Source of the DNA: Bacteroidales bacterium UBA2712
Lineage (GTDB): Bacteria; Bacteroidota; Bacteroidia; Bacteroidales; Paludibacteraceae
Assembly (NCBI GenBank): GCA_002354055.1
Contig: DEKW01000012.1
Location: 124,001 to 188,000 of the forward strand
Direction of reading: 5' to 3'
DNA length: 64,000 nt
Shown: piece after piece, positions 48,349 through 56,385 of the stretch
Position numbering within the stretch: position 1 is the first letter of the stretch
How the letters are laid out: each line of letters starts with the position of its first letter
Notes under the pieces: model-generated
What the model was told of the DNA's origin: nothing
The model's input: only the letters and a program-made list of their open reading frames with translations
The model's database searches: none
Program-made: the position numbers and the translations under genes

Positions 48349-50658
48349 ATGAGAAAAATTCTTTCTTTATTGATTGCTGTCGTTCTGGGCGTTTCAACCG
48401 CTTTCGCAACAACAGTGTATTGCAAAATGACTTATGGTTGGTGGACTCAAGACGGCGCTGCTGTCGCTGTTCACTACTGGGGTGGTGAATCCGCAGGTAC
48501 TACTTGGCCCGGTGTACGTATGGAGGCTGTTACCGGCGAAGAAGGTACTTGGTCGTACGATGTTCCCGCTGACGTTACGGGACTTATGTTCGTCCGCGTC
48601 AAAGGTTCCGGTGACATCGCTGATTGGGGTGCTAAAACGGTGAACTTAACGCTCCCGACGGATGGTAAGAACCTGTTTACTATCACGAATGAAAGCGAGT
48701 CTTGGGGCGATCCCGGATGCAATGGCGAATGGTCCGTTTACGGCGAAGGCGGCGGTGAAGAAGCGCAGATGGATACCATCTACACTTGGTATGGTAAACG
48801 CGGTGAGTCTTCTGCTACCGAGGCTATTGAGGCAGGTGGTACTGCTGCCGCTTATGGTGGAAACTCCAATGTCGTTGTTGGAACGGCTCAGAAAACCAAC
48901 TGGACGATTAAACTCAACAAGGGTTTCTCTAGCGGTACCTATTATGTAGGAATTACGCTCGATGAGGCACTCGCTGCCGGCGATAAGCTTCAAGTAGCGG
49001 CTTTCCGTACTTCAGGTTCAGATGCAATCTTCGGTATCGACTTTAGTGCAGACGAAGCAAGTGCTGCTACCACTTGCCAAGTTTTATTCCCGAATAACTT
49101 GCAGCAGATTACAACGAACGCGGCTCCTGAGGATACTACCTTTACTATCCCCGAGTGCGCAGCTGGTGCTAAGTTTATTCGTATCTATCGTAATTCCGGC
49201 TCTACCGGAGTGTATGTAGCTAACTTCACTATTCTTCGTGAGAAAGGCGAAACTCCCGAACCTCCGGTTGAGGATCCCGCTAAGTTCTACATCACTGGTG
49301 ACGCTGCGCTCCTTGGTGAGTTAGCATGGAACCCTGCAGCAATCAAGGTAACCGAGGATAGCTATACCTTCGAGAACCTCGCAGCTGGCGACTACAAACT
49401 CAAAGTAACTTTGGATGGTACTTGGGGCGACGGAATGGTGAAGGGCTTCTCTGACCTGACCATCGTAGCTGACGGTCTGACCGCTGACGGTGACGGAAAT
49501 ATCTGCTTCACTCTCGCAGAGGCTGGCAATGTAGAGGTTACTTATACTGCTGAGGCATTCACACTTACCGGCAACTTCTACGTAGAACCGCAACCCCAAG
49601 GTTGCGACTGGGACAACATCGAGTTCCTCGGTGATGGCAGCCCTGAGCAAACCTTCGGAAACCAATTCAAGGTTTGCAAGCCGGAAGGAATGAGTGTGGT
49701 TAATATCCAGAAGCCGGAATGGGCTGCTGAATCGGGTATCTACATGACATTCCCGAGTGCTGCCTTTGGTACCATCTCGCTGGCAGAAGGCCAGTACGTT
49801 ATCAATGGCGCAGGTATAGTGTTCTACTGCTCTGCATTTACGGAGGAATACACCGAAGTAACCGTTAACTGCGAAGGCAACGACATCGTCTTCACCGTAT
49901 ACAATGCAAAAGCTGTAACTCCTGTTGAGCATACTTATACCGTAGCAGGTGGCTCGGATGTAGCATTCGGTACCACTTGGGATCCTTCCAATACTGCCAA
50001 TGACATGGCGCTCGTAGAGGGTCTCTATACTTGGGAGAAGACTGAGCTGACCCTTGCTGCCGGTTCTATCGGATTCAAGGTTTGTGAGGATCACGCTTGG
50101 ACTACTGCTTATCCTGCTCAGGATTATCAGTTGAATATCCCTGAGGCTGGTATCTATACCATCACCATCACATTCAATGCCGATTCCAAAGAAGTTAACG
50201 CTGTAGCTACCAAGACCGGTTCTGCAGTTGTTATCCCGACCATAGCTATGCATGGTAACTTCCTCGGCTCATGGGCTGATACCGAGAACTTCACCGTAGC
50301 AGAGGGCGATGCTACCGCTTCCTTGACACTCAACCTCGCTGCTGGTAACTATGAGTTCGGTATGCGTATAGGTGGTTCGGGTAACTGGACGGCTAATGGC
50401 GCTGCCTTCACACGTGAGAATGCTGCTCATGTTATCGAGGCTGGTAGTGGCAACCTCACACTCGCTGCTGATGAGGCTGGCGAATATACCTTCACCTGGA
50501 CATTCGAGACCAACACCCTCTCGATTGTCTTCCCGACAGCTACCGCTATCTCTAACACTGCTGCTGATGCTGAGGCTGTTAAGATCCTCAACAACGGTAT
50601 GCTTCTCATCCGTAAGGGCGACAAGACCTATACCATCATGGGTCAGGCTGTCAAATAA
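48349..50658 (+). CDS. Secreted multi-module carbohydrate-binding-like protein (769 aa)
   Basis: A signal peptide (MRKILSLLIAVVLGVSTAFA) comes first, then an N-terminal module (residues 21-135) of the starch-binding type found in Bacteroidales: VYCKMTYGWWTQDGAAVAVH, WPGVRMEA, GLMFVRVKGSGDIADWGAKT. A beta-sandwich (140-300) follows, then SusE/F-like modules: FYITGDAALLGELAWNPAA, TVAGGSDVAFGTTWDPSN and AMHGNFLGSWADTENFTVAE. The C-terminal tail (TAISNTAADAEAVKILNNGM, then LLIRKGDKTYTIMGQAVK) is shared with two other proteins here. It probably binds alpha-glucans at the surface. No SusC/D pair is next to it. Confidence 0.82.
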   Translation: MRKILSLLIAVVLGVSTAFATTVYCKMTYGWWTQDGAAVAVHYWGGESAGTTWPGVRMEAVTGEEGTWSYDVPADVTGLMFVRVKGSGDIADWGAKTVNLTLPTDGKNLFTITNESESWGDPGCNGEWSVYGEGGGEEAQMDTIYTWYGKRGESSATEAIEAGGTAAAYGGNSNVVVGTAQKTNWTIKLNKGFSSGTYYVGITLDEALAAGDKLQVAAFRTSGSDAIFGIDFSADEASAATTCQVLFPNNLQQITTNAAPEDTTFTIPECAAGAKFIRIYRNSGSTGVYVANFTILREKGETPEPPVEDPAKFYITGDAALLGELAWNPAAIKVTEDSYTFENLAAGDYKLKVTLDGTWGDGMVKGFSDLTIVADGLTADGDGNICFTLAEAGNVEVTYTAEAFTLTGNFYVEPQPQGCDWDNIEFLGDGSPEQTFGNQFKVCKPEGMSVVNIQKPEWAAESGIYMTFPSAAFGTISLAEGQYVINGAGIVFYCSAFTEEYTEVTVNCEGNDIVFTVYNAKAVTPVEHTYTVAGGSDVAFGTTWDPSNTANDMALVEGLYTWEKTELTLAAGSIGFKVCEDHAWTTAYPAQDYQLNIPEAGIYTITITFNADSKEVNAVATKTGSAVVIPTIAMHGNFLGSWADTENFTVAEGDATASLTLNLAAGNYEFGMRIGGSGNWTANGAAFTRENAAHVIEAGSGNLTLAADEAGEYTFTWTFETNTLSIVFPTATAISNTAADAEAVKILNNGMLLIRKGDKTYTIMGQAVK

Positions 50659-50681
50659 ACTCCCTTAGGGACAACAAAAAA

Positions 50682-50716
50682 TACGGCTCGCACTTCGCGA
50701 GTCGTATTTTTTTGTT
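50682..50716. terminator. Bidirectional terminator
   Basis: ATACGGCTCGC / GCGAGTCGTAT, 11-bp stem with one G-U, A-run before and T-run after. It lies between the convergent 769-aa gene and secG. Confidence 0.92.
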
Positions 50717-50764
50717 GGTTAGAAAGCTTTGTGCTTTTCTGTCATAATGCCTTCGCATTATTCC

Positions 50765-51088
50765 TTACTCTGCGCCCTCTGCAGGAACCTCAGCTGCAGG
50801 TACTTCTGCTGCCGGAGCACTCTGCTCTACTTGGATCACCGACTGATCGTCGCGTGCCTCTTCTTGACCTTTGCCAAAGCCGACTGCGGCAATACTGAAT
50901 ACTACGATCAGAGCGATCAACGTCCACGTTGCTTTCTCCAGGAAGTCAGCCGTCTTCGGGGCACCCATTACTTGGTTTCCACTGGCAAATCCGGCTGCCA
51001 AACCGCCGCCCTTACTGTTCTGTACCAATACCAGAAGCGTAAGCAAAATAGCGGCAATTACAATCAAAATAGTAATAAATACGTACAT
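50765..51088 (-). CDS. secG: Protein-export membrane subunit SecG
   Basis: A 107-aa SecYEG accessory subunit with two membrane helices (MYVFITILIVIAAILLTLLV and TWTLIALIVVFSIAAVGFG). Between them is the conserved loop QNSKGGGLAAGFASGNQVMG. The C-terminal extension is Ala/Glu/Pro-rich (APAAEVPAAEVPAEGAE), partly a protein-level repeat. There is no promoter between it and tRNA-Ala, so it is probably transcribed with tmRNA and tRNA-Ala from 51630-51660. ATG 51088 is chosen by homology. Confidence 0.95.
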   Translation of the reverse strand: MYVFITILIVIAAILLTLLVLVQNSKGGGLAAGFASGNQVMGAPKTADFLEKATWTLIALIVVFSIAAVGFGKGQEEARDDQSVIQVEQSAPAAEVPAAEVPAEGAE

Positions 51089-51116
51089 ATGTTTAGAAAT
51101 TTTAGTTTCATAAACC

Positions 51117-51132
51117 AAGCCTCACCAGGCTT
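51117..51132 (-). other. Small hairpin between tRNA-Ala and secG
   Basis: AAGCCT / AGGCTT with a 4-nt loop, 2 nt after the tRNA 3' end and without a T-run. It may help tRNA 3' processing or protect the secG mRNA end. Confidence 0.5.
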
Positions 51133-51134
51133 TG

Positions 51135-51207
51135 TGGAGCATAGGGGAGTCGAACCCCTGACCTCAACATTGCGAACGTTGCGCTCTACCAACTGAGCTA
51201 ATACCCC
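51135..51207 (-). tRNA. tRNA-Ala(CGC)
   Basis: 73 nt: acceptor GGGGTAT/ATGCTCC with the G3-U70 pair that marks alanine tRNAs, D-arm GCTC-AGTTGGTA-GAGC, anticodon loop TTCGCAA (anticodon CGC), T-loop GGTTCGACTC. CCA is not encoded. Its 5' end is 1 nt from the 3' end of tmRNA. Confidence 0.92.
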
Positions 51208-51208
51208 G

Positions 51209-51597
51209 TGGAGCTAACGGGAGTCGAACCCGTGTCCAAACAAGGAATACTTGTGCTTTCTACACGCTTATCTTGGCCTTGATTTTCGTCCGGCGGCAAG
51301 ACCCAAGCCACCAACCACCGGCTTATCTGCTAAATTTTCAGTACCGCATCGCAGCCTGCGATACCTATTCTGTGAATTTCTGCGCCACTATATCCATTCA
51401 GCCCACAGACTCGGCTTGGAGTGACGTCTCGTTCAAGCGCCTTGCGCTCAAATAAGCCAATCTACTATACTTCGATTAGGCAGCGAGAGCATAAGAAGTG
51501 TTGCCAGTTATATTTTGAAGCGAGATTAACGAGCGTTGCCTCATTGCTCGGCGTGCTTACACAACCATTCTACCTGCTGTCAAAACCAGATAGCCCC
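51209..51597 (-). ncRNA. ssrA: tmRNA, tag peptide ending GNTSYALAA
   Basis: Rescues stalled ribosomes. The minus-strand 5' end GGGGCTATCTGGTTTTGACA and 3' end GGGTTCGACTCCCGTTAGCT, CCA form the tRNA-like half (acceptor GGGGCTA/TAGCTCC with G3-U70). The tag frame reads GGCAACACTTCTTATGCTCT and on to TAA, giving GNTSYALAA; the known Bacteroides tag is GETNYALAA. About 389 nt. It is directly followed by tRNA-Ala after one nucleotide, and then by secG. Confidence 0.95.
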
Positions 51598-51629
51598 CTT
51601 TTCGGCGCTCCGAAAAGCTAAATCGGCTG

Positions 51630-51660
51630 CAAAATTACAATAAAATTTGCATATATCAAA
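51630..51660 (-). promoter_or_regulatory. Promoter of ssrA-tRNA-Ala-secG
   Basis: Minus strand: TTTGATATATGC, then TAATTTTG, 33 nt before the tmRNA 5' end. It overlaps the plus-strand promoter at 51646-51677. Confidence 0.82.
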
Positions 51661-51677
51661 ATTTTTTTGTACTTTTG
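51646..51677 (+). promoter_or_regulatory. Promoter of the acetyltransferase-like gene
   Basis: TTTGCATATATC, then TACTTTTG. The -33 region is shared in antiparallel with the ssrA promoter. Confidence 0.8.
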
Positions 51678-51705
51678 CACGATTTTTTTGAGGAATTAGG
51701 TGAAA

Positions 51706-52836
51706 ATGGCTTTGGAAATACGGAAAATAGGTACGAAACGTGAACTGAAAAAATTCATTCAGTTCGCTAACGACTTGTACCGGGACTGCCCGTATTACTG
51801 CCCGCCGCTCTTCTTCGATGAGATGAATTGCTTCAATCTGGAGACCAACCCCGCTTTGGAGGTCTGCGACTACCAGCTCTGGATGGCGTACCGAGATAAT
51901 CAACCCGTAGGACGTATCGCCGGCATCATCAACCGTCGCGCGAACGAGAAATGGGGATTCAAGCACGTGCGTTTCGGATGGTTCGATTTCATCGATGATC
52001 TCGAGGTCTCCAAAGCCCTGCTCGACACCGTGGCATCATGGGGCAAAGAACGCGGCATGGATGGCCTTAACGGACCTGTCGGCTTTACGGATTTTGACCA
52101 CGAAGGTCTCCTTCTCGAGGGATACGACTATCCCGCCGTCATGGCCTCGCTCTATAACTACCCCTACTACGTCCGCCACATTGAGGCGTATGGCTTGGTC
52201 AAAGAGGCAGACTGGGTAGAACTCCAAGTCTATCCTCCGCAAGGATGCCCCGAGCGACTCGTGCGCATCGCGGATATAGTTAAGGAACGCTCGCACGTGC
52301 ACGTAGTGAAAGTCAAGAACTCCCGCGAACTCGTCCGCCGGTTCGGGATCCAGTACATGGATGTCATCGACGAGGCGTACCAGAAGCTCTATAACTTCCA
52401 GCCCATGACCGTCGCGCAGAAGAACTACTATAAGAATATGTACTTCCCGATCCTCAACTTCGATTTTGTCACCCTCGTGGTCAATGAGAAGGAAGAGATT
52501 GTGGGCGTCGGACTCGGAATGCCGGATATCTCGGACGCGCTTCGCAAATGTGATGGCAAACTCTTCCCCTTCGGTTGGTTCCATATCCTCCGGGCGCTCA
52601 AAGCAAAGAAGATGAAGTCCTTCAGCTTCCTGCTCATCGCCATCCGGCCGGACTATCAGGATAAGGGCATCAACGCGCTCTTCTTCCAGGACCAGATACC
52701 GATCATCAACCAATACGGCATTCAAATCCTGGAGACGACAAATATCCTGGAGACCAACACTAAGAATATTGCGAACTTCACCCAGTTCGACCATAAGATA
52801 CATAAACGCCACCGGGCATATATCAAGACCATTTGA
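51706..52836 (+). CDS. Conserved Bacteroidetes GNAT-like protein
   Basis: A 376-aa protein of a family widespread in Bacteroidetes, usually annotated only as hypothetical or N-acetyltransferase. The N-terminal half has a GNAT-like core (LWMAYRDNQPVGRIAGIINR, then GFTDFDHEGLLLEGYDYPAV). The C-terminal half has a second region with FLLIAIRPDYQDKGINALFF, where relatives have the acetyl-CoA loop. The substrate is unknown. AGGA lies 11 nt before ATG 51706; a GTG two codons upstream is the alternative. The Fur-like gene follows 6 bp later. Confidence 0.75.
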   Translation: MALEIRKIGTKRELKKFIQFANDLYRDCPYYCPPLFFDEMNCFNLETNPALEVCDYQLWMAYRDNQPVGRIAGIINRRANEKWGFKHVRFGWFDFIDDLEVSKALLDTVASWGKERGMDGLNGPVGFTDFDHEGLLLEGYDYPAVMASLYNYPYYVRHIEAYGLVKEADWVELQVYPPQGCPERLVRIADIVKERSHVHVVKVKNSRELVRRFGIQYMDVIDEAYQKLYNFQPMTVAQKNYYKNMYFPILNFDFVTLVVNEKEEIVGVGLGMPDISDALRKCDGKLFPFGWFHILRALKAKKMKSFSFLLIAIRPDYQDKGINALFFQDQIPIINQYGIQILETTNILETNTKNIANFTQFDHKIHKRHRAYIKTI

Positions 52837-52842
52837 TGAGCC

Positions 52843-53310
52843 ATGATTAAAAGCGCTCGGGCATATATCCTCGCCCAGGAGAAATTGGTACGATTTTTGC
52901 ATGAGCATGATAAGCGACCCTCCAAGGTGCGAAACATCGTTCTATCTCTCGCTTGCGCCTTGCCGCAACCCTTTACGGCGGAGCAGCTGCAACGGGCCTG
53001 CGAAGCGGAACGAATATCGGTAGGAACGGTCTATAACTCGTTGAATACCTTTGTGGAAGCGCAGATCTTTCGTGCTACAGAGCGCCAGCGAGGCAAAACG
53101 GCTACGGAGTACGAACTCATCACCGGATCGGCAAACCGACTGCAGATTGTTTGTACGAAATGCGGACGGGTGACGGACATCACCGACAAAGCGATCACAA
53201 CCTTGGTACAGGAACGTAAGTACTCGAATTTTAATATGCAGCATTTCTCGCTCTTCGTCTATGGCGAGTGTAAGATATGCCGCAGAAAAATAAGAAAAAC
53301 AAAAGCATAA
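52843..53310 (+). CDS. Fur-family regulator with a reduced metal site
   Basis: A 155-aa Fur-like DNA binder: winged helix (FTAEQLQRACEAERISVGTV, YNSLNTFVE) followed by a dimerisation domain. The structural zinc pairs CTKC and CKIC are present. The His cluster that normally precedes the first CxxC (HHHxxC) is replaced by ANRLQIVC; one His remains in MQHFSLFVYGEC. The sensed signal is uncertain. The stop codon overlaps the start of the metallopeptidase gene (TAATG), so the three-gene run 51706-54002 is one operon. Confidence 0.85.
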   Translation: MIKSARAYILAQEKLVRFLHEHDKRPSKVRNIVLSLACALPQPFTAEQLQRACEAERISVGTVYNSLNTFVEAQIFRATERQRGKTATEYELITGSANRLQIVCTKCGRVTDITDKAITTLVQERKYSNFNMQHFSLFVYGECKICRRKIRKTKA

Positions 53311-54002
53311 TGGCACCGACTGCTATATATTGGATTATCTTTATCGGCATCGCTTTGGCGAGCTGGTTGGTCTCCGCATCTCTGGAGCGTAAGTTCAAGC
53401 GCTACTCGCAGGAACCCCTCCGCATGACCGGAAAAGAAGTAGCGGAGAAAATGCTGCATGACCATGGCATCTATGATGTCCAGATCACCTGCATCCCGGG
53501 CCAACTGACTGACCACTACAACCCGGCTTCCAAGACCGTCAACCTCTCTGAGGATGTCTATCACGGAGCGAACGTAGCCGCTGCTGCAGTAGCCGCACAC
53601 GAGTGCGGACACGCCGTGCAACATGCTACCGAATACGGTCCGCTCGGTCTTCGTTCGGCTCTCGTACCGGTTGTATCGTTCTCCAGCAAATGGGTCACTT
53701 GGCTCATCCTCGGCGGACTTCTTCTTTTGGGTTCCGGCCCCGGACAGGTACTCATGCTCATCGGTATCATCCTCTACGCGATGCTCACCCTCTTCTCCAT
53801 CATCACCCTCCCCGTGGAGGTGAACGCCAGCCAGCGCGCGGTGAACTGGCTCCGGGAAGCAGGTATCACCGATAACTCGACTACTGAAATGGCGTCCGAC
53901 GCACTCCATAGTGCTGCTTACACCTACGTCGTAGCAGCCCTCTCGTCTCTCGCCACACTGATATACTACATCCTCATCTTTATGGGAGGAAGTAGACGAT
54001 AA
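53310..54002 (+). CDS. YugP-type zinc metallopeptidase
   Basis: A 230-aa membrane protein of the Zn-dependent neutral protease_2 (YugP) family. An N-terminal helix (IYWIIFIGIALASWLVSA) is followed by a soluble part with GKEVAEKMLHDHGI. The catalytic motif is VAAHECGHAVQHA (HExxH variant HECGH, residues about 95-99). Two central helices, and one C-terminal helix after TTEMASDALHSAAYTYVVAA, complete the family pattern. The start overlaps the Fur-like stop by one base. Confidence 0.88.
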   Translation: MAPTAIYWIIFIGIALASWLVSASLERKFKRYSQEPLRMTGKEVAEKMLHDHGIYDVQITCIPGQLTDHYNPASKTVNLSEDVYHGANVAAAAVAAHECGHAVQHATEYGPLGLRSALVPVVSFSSKWVTWLILGGLLLLGSGPGQVLMLIGIILYAMLTLFSIITLPVEVNASQRAVNWLREAGITDNSTTEMASDALHSAAYTYVVAALSSLATLIYYILIFMGGSRR

Positions 54003-54008
54003 AAAAAA

Positions 54009-54045
54009 AACTTCGGTGTTTAAAACTCGTTTTGAAACCCGAAAA
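54009..54045 (+). terminator. Hairpin after the metallopeptidase gene
   Basis: TTCGG-GTTTAAAAC and GTTTTGAAAC-CCGAA form an imperfect ~14-bp stem, followed by a weak A-rich tail and not a T-run. A second hairpin GCGGT/ACCGC is at about 54075-54087. There is no -33/-7 promoter before tRNA-Arg(CCG), so read-through may supply the tRNA. Confidence 0.45.
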
Positions 54046-54115
54046 AGCGCAGCATAACACGAAGGCGTAATCGAGCGGTAGCACCGCGAGTCACGCGCAG
54101 TGTTAATGTAAGCGC

Positions 54116-54189
54116 GGCCCCGTAGCTCAATTGAATAGAGTGTCAGATTCCGGTTCTGAAGGTTCTGGGTTTGAGCCCCAGCGGGGTCA
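54116..54189 (+). tRNA. tRNA-Arg(CCG)
   Basis: 74 nt: acceptor GGCCCCG/CGGGGTC (one G-U), D-arm GCTC-AATTGAATA-GAGT, anticodon stem TCAGA/TCTGA with loop TTCCGGT (anticodon CCG), T-loop GGTTTGAGCC. CCA is not encoded. Confidence 0.93.
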
Positions 54190-54231
54190 CAGAGCAGAAG
54201 CTCGCACCGCAGGTGCAAATTAACATAATTT

Positions 54232-54248
54232 GCCCCAGCGGGGTCACA
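54232..54248 (+). repeat. 17-bp copy of the tRNA-Arg(CCG) 3' end
   Basis: GCCCCAGCGGGGTCACA, identical to 54175-54191 (T-arm 3' half, acceptor 3' strand, discriminator and two following bases), 57 bp downstream of the tRNA copy. Confidence 0.88.
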
Positions 54249-54277
54249 AAAGGCAGCCAAACTAGGCTGCCTTTTGT
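54246..54277. terminator. Strong terminator after tRNA-Arg(CCG)
   Basis: A perfect 13-bp stem ACAAAAGGCAGCC and its complement around AAACTA. It serves the tRNA and, on the other strand, the convergent EEP-family gene. Confidence 0.88.
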
Positions 54278-54308
54278 ATTCTAGTATTCTAGTATCCTAG
54301 TACCCTAG
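54278..54308. repeat. 8-bp array (TATTCTAG/TATCCTAG)
   Basis: Four exact-period 8-bp copies (TATTCTAG, TATTCTAG, TATCCTAG, TACCCTAG) between the terminator and the stop codon of the EEP-family gene, running into its last codons. Confidence 0.88.
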
Positions 54309-55571
54309 TTTGACATCCACCACTATCGGCTCATGGTCTGCGTATCGGTGCGCACTCTTGTCCTTCATCTTATACGCTCCGTGCGAGTAGTACCAATCGC
54401 AATTAACATGCCACGGCCGTACCTTCACTACCTGTCCTGCCATACTCGGACTGCCGAAACAGCGGTCCAGATAACCCACTTCGCTGCGGAAACTATACGA
54501 GTAGTCTCCCTCTCCGCCCATTGGCAGCAACTCCTGATACCCCGCGCGGACAATCGTCTGAATCGGTTGTTCCTGCGTGTAGCAGTTGTAGTCGCCTAGT
54601 AGCAATACATCCTCGTCCCCGAAAAACTCCTTCGCCTTCGGAATCATCGCCAGTAACGAATCCGCATTTTGCATCCTCCGCTCATTCGTATCGTACTGGT
54701 TTCTTCCGGGCCTCTTGGATTTGAAATGGTTCACGCTCACAATCAGCCGCTCGCCACTCTTCATCTCTTCAAAACCCACAGCGAACATCCGCCCGTAATA
54801 ATGACTTGCACTGTCCCTATAAGCCGACATCGGCGCCTCGTACGTGCGCACGCGCTCCTTATTGTAAATAATACATCCGCCGATTCGGTCCTTGTCCCCT
54901 TGCGGCATAGTGACATACCCGTATTTCTCTTTCCTTTTGTTCAGCGCCTTCAATAACATCTCCGGTGCCTTATTCCCCACCTGCATCTCGCATAAGGCAT
55001 AGATATCCGCCTTCATCTTTTTCATCGCCTTCACAACCTTTACTGTCTTTACTGCCTGCTGGGCCGGGGTAGTGCGTTTCGTCGCGTAACCGCCTAAGTC
55101 TGCGAAATAATTTTCCACATTCGCACCTACTATCCGTAACTCCCCTTTCTTCGGACCCGCCAAACGGTCTTTCGGCATATGCCGTGTCTGTAAAGTCTTG
55201 CCCGTCAGCAGATGCCGCTCGCTCGTCACGCGGGCTCTCACTCTCCGGATCTTATCTCCCGTGCGCACTTTGTAATACGCGTTGCGGCAATGAACGACGA
55301 TACTCTTCGCCTTGTTTTCTTCCTCTATCTGAAAATATGCCGTACTATCCCCGTCCGCCAGACCCACAGCACGCTCTTCCGGACAGAACAAACGCTCGGT
55401 TGCTAACACCAGCGAGTCATAGTAGCTCCCGCAGACCACCAACTCATCCGTAATCTCCACCACTTGATTTTGATACTTACTCCAATCTCCTTGAAGTTCA
55501 GCCAAAGTCACACGCTCCACGGCTTGCGCGGAGAGAACACAAAAACTCACAAGAAAAAGCAATTTTCGCAT
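54297..55571 (-). CDS. Secreted endonuclease/exonuclease/phosphatase family protein
   Basis: A 424-aa protein: signal peptide (MRKLLFLVSFCVLSAQA), then an N-terminal OB-fold-like segment (LAELQGDWSKYQNQVVEITD, to ~145). An EEP-superfamily catalytic domain follows, with VGANVENYF, ALCEMQ (Glu metal ligand), VNHFKSKRP, LLGDYNCYTQ and YADHEPIVVDV (Asp-His pair). It is probably an extracytoplasmic nuclease or phosphodiesterase acting on DNA or lipid phosphate. Bacteroidetes proteins of this layout are common. The frame is open to 55646 through the promoter, so 55571 is the start. Confidence 0.85.
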   Translation of the reverse strand: MRKLLFLVSFCVLSAQAVERVTLAELQGDWSKYQNQVVEITDELVVCGSYYDSLVLATERLFCPEERAVGLADGDSTAYFQIEEENKAKSIVVHCRNAYYKVRTGDKIRRVRARVTSERHLLTGKTLQTRHMPKDRLAGPKKGELRIVGANVENYFADLGGYATKRTTPAQQAVKTVKVVKAMKKMKADIYALCEMQVGNKAPEMLLKALNKRKEKYGYVTMPQGDKDRIGGCIIYNKERVRTYEAPMSAYRDSASHYYGRMFAVGFEEMKSGERLIVSVNHFKSKRPGRNQYDTNERRMQNADSLLAMIPKAKEFFGDEDVLLLGDYNCYTQEQPIQTIVRAGYQELLPMGGEGDYSYSFRSEVGYLDRCFGSPSMAGQVVKVRPWHVNCDWYYSHGAYKMKDKSAHRYADHEPIVVDVKLGY

Positions 55572-55592
55572 ACTGAATGTCGTTTTACGCCG

Positions 55593-55624
55593 CAAAATTA
55601 CAAAAAAATCGGTATATATGCAAA
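55593..55624 (-). promoter_or_regulatory. Promoter of the EEP-family gene
   Basis: Minus strand: TTTGCATATATACC, then TAATTTTG. Confidence 0.83.
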
Positions 55625-55639
55625 AAAAACGCACAAAAA

Positions 55640-55671
55640 TTTGCATATGTCAAAAAAAAGCAGTAATTTTG
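55640..55671 (+). promoter_or_regulatory. Promoter of tRNA-fMet
   Basis: TTTGCATATG, then TAATTTTG, 30 nt before the tRNA. Confidence 0.83.
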
Positions 55672-55701
55672 CAGTCCCTTTTGAAAAAGAGGTTGTTATA
55701 T

Positions 55702-55773
<72 letters not shown>

Positions 55774-55779
55774 CAAGAA

Positions 55780-55813
55780 AAAATCTCGTGTACCCTTGCG
55801 TATGTGAGATTTT
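55780..55813 (+). terminator. tRNA-fMet terminator fused to the next promoter
   Basis: AAAATCTCGTGTAC / GTATGTGAGATTTT (three G-U pairs), loop CCTTGC, T-run. The 3' arm holds the -33 box of the promoter at 55796-55826. Confidence 0.8.
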
Positions 55814-55826
55814 TTTTGTACCTTTG
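55796..55826 (+). promoter_or_regulatory. Promoter of the nucleosidase-rlmI unit
   Basis: TTGCGTATG, about 19 nt, TACCTTTG; spacer equals the terminator T-tract. Confidence 0.85.
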
Positions 55827-55845
55827 CACCCAAATTCTGAAAACT

Positions 55846-56385
55846 ATGGCTAAAAACGAAGTTAATCGTGCCCTTGCGGCAAAGAAATATATCATTATGG
55901 CGGAGGAAGGTGAGCGCGAATTGCTCTCCAAAGCACGCGAACAACTCGGCTTGGACCTCTCGGACGCAGAAATCATCTTCACGGGCGTCGGAGCAATCAA
56001 TATCATCCGCTCCCTGCAATCCCTCGACCGCGATGCAGAACTCTATAACATCGGCTACGCCGGAAGCGCGAATTTCGACTTGGGCACCTGGGTGGAGGTC
56101 TCCGAAGTGCGTCTCAATCACCCGAACGTGACCTATCCCGAACCCCGTCTCCCGCTGATTGACGAGTCCCTCGGCGCCGAGCTACCCCTCGTCCATGACA
56201 CGCTTCGAGCGGTTTGTTACACCAACACGGATTTTGTGCTCGCTTCCGACTACAAGGACTGCGTCTTCGATATGGAACTGGCGTTCATCGCCGCTCTCGG
56301 ATTCACGCATCTTCATAGCCTCAAGTACGTCAGCGACAACCTCTCGCTCCATGCCTACCACGAACTAACCCACGGCGTCGAATGA
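55846..56385 (+). CDS. Nucleoside phosphorylase/nucleosidase family protein
   Basis: A 179-aa protein resembling the PNP/MTA-SAH nucleosidase superfamily. It has the N-terminal glycine segment AEIIFTGVGAINIIRSLQSL, a GYAGSANFDLGTWVEVSEVR segment in the usual place of the substrate-site strand, and a late catalytic-like region DCVFDMELAFIAALG (where MTA nucleosidase has MExxA). It is shorter than MTA/SAH nucleosidases (about 230 aa), so the substrate is uncertain. It overlaps the rlmI-like gene by 4 bp. The upstream frame to 55750 runs through the tRNA end and promoter and is rejected. Confidence 0.72.
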   Translation: MAKNEVNRALAAKKYIIMAEEGERELLSKAREQLGLDLSDAEIIFTGVGAINIIRSLQSLDRDAELYNIGYAGSANFDLGTWVEVSEVRLNHPNVTYPEPRLPLIDESLGAELPLVHDTLRAVCYTNTDFVLASDYKDCVFDMELAFIAALGFTHLHSLKYVSDNLSLHAYHELTHGVE

